From assembly GCA_030323885.1 (NCBI GenBank), contig CM059188.1, positions 113,254,776 to 113,318,775 of the forward strand: DNA of 64,000 nt, in the 5' to 3' direction. Below are positions 63,750 through 64,000 of the stretch, one piece after another; within the stretch, counting starts at the first letter, position 1, and each line of letters starts with the position of its first letter. The notes below the pieces were generated by a model that did not search any database, had not been told where the DNA came from, and worked only from the letters and a program-made list of their open reading frames with translations. Made by a program: the position numbers and the translations under genes. The DNA is from Branchipolynoe longqiensis. Lineage: Eukaryota; Annelida; Polychaeta; Phyllodocida; Polynoidae.

Positions 63750-64000
63750 ACGACCAGACGGGGTGGCTGAATGAGTTGAGCGTCCATCCCCTGTTTTGGG
63801 AGATCAGGCGATCCGAACCCATGAGTTTGTGGGTTCGAACCATGGTCGAGTCAAACCAATGACTTAAAAATTGATACTTCTCACTTCCTAGCCTGGCGCT
63901 CGGCATTATTAGGATAGAGCAAGGACTGGTTCGCTCAGTGTCAGGATAATGTGACTGAGTGGGATATCAGGTCATGGTGCTGATGGCCTGTTTTCCCAGC
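63750..64000 (+). mobile_element. SINE-1, B-type longer-head subtype, runs off window
   Basis: Head and most of the body; cut by the window end at TTTTCCCAGC. Confidence 0.92.

Overview
The window looks like repeat-rich, gene-poor DNA from a large animal genome, most likely a mollusc (gastropod or relative). The reasons are the absence of operons or dense coding, dozens of tRNA-derived SINE copies, a DIRS-type tyrosine-recombinase retrotransposon, many MITE-like inverted-repeat elements, very long minisatellites, and a SINE family (here SINE-3) that I recall as widespread in molluscs. I found no intact host protein-coding gene. Every long open frame is either a retrotransposon protein or translated tandem repeat.

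Layout. 1-6.7 kb: GT-rich minisatellite, SINEs, a MITE and a foldback element built on a 10-bp satellite (4.74-5.79 kb). 6.8-10.6 kb: SINEs, a recursive-splice-like motif (7.40-7.47 kb), a CpG/G-rich block and two MITE families. 11-15 kb: a ~95-bp minisatellite split by a short LTR element, then a second, three-LTR copy at 14.3-15.06 kb. 15-18.1 kb: nested insertions and a ~40-bp minisatellite. 19.7-20.2 kb: second foldback element. 21.1-24.4 kb: partial DIRS element on the minus strand (RT/RNase H and tyrosine recombinase, with inverted repeats at its 3' side), cut by an assembly gap. 25-29 kb: a cluster of CTCF-like motifs, a 255-bp tandem repeat, nested SINEs and a CpG-rich block. 29.3-33.6 kb: two minisatellites and the third foldback element. 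34.5-41.1 kb: nested SINE/MITE, CGG-rich element, 103-bp satellite with POU-octamer-like motifs, and a pogo-like MITE carrying the third LTR element. 41-51 kb: mainly SINEs and a 20-bp minisatellite. 51.7-55.3 kb: CCACTCTACAC minisatellite and an 850-bp purine tract. 55.4-58.4 kb: foldback element, MITE and the gag end of a second DIRS copy, again cut by a gap. 59-64 kb: ~380-bp repeats, a LINE fragment, the fourth foldback element and SINEs.

The most notable observation is a ~500-bp LTR element seen at three loci (11.8, 14.3 and 40.5 kb). It has ~182-bp direct terminal repeats beginning TG and ending CA, a primer-binding site that appears complementary to the 3' end of tRNA-His, a purine tract before the 3' repeat, and 4-bp target duplications. 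Each terminal repeat contains a 72-nt tRNA-like sequence with a consensus Pol III B box. It is a TRIM (miniature LTR retrotransposon) with a tRNA-like LTR, analogous in design to the plant Cassandra elements, which carry 5S rRNA in the LTR. The second is a set of four foldback elements that share terminal inverted repeats but enclose quite different short satellites.

The mobile elements depend on one another. SINE tails and 5'-truncated insertions imply a LINE partner; the LTR element would need proteins from an autonomous relative not present here; the MITEs would need DDE-type transposases that are also absent.
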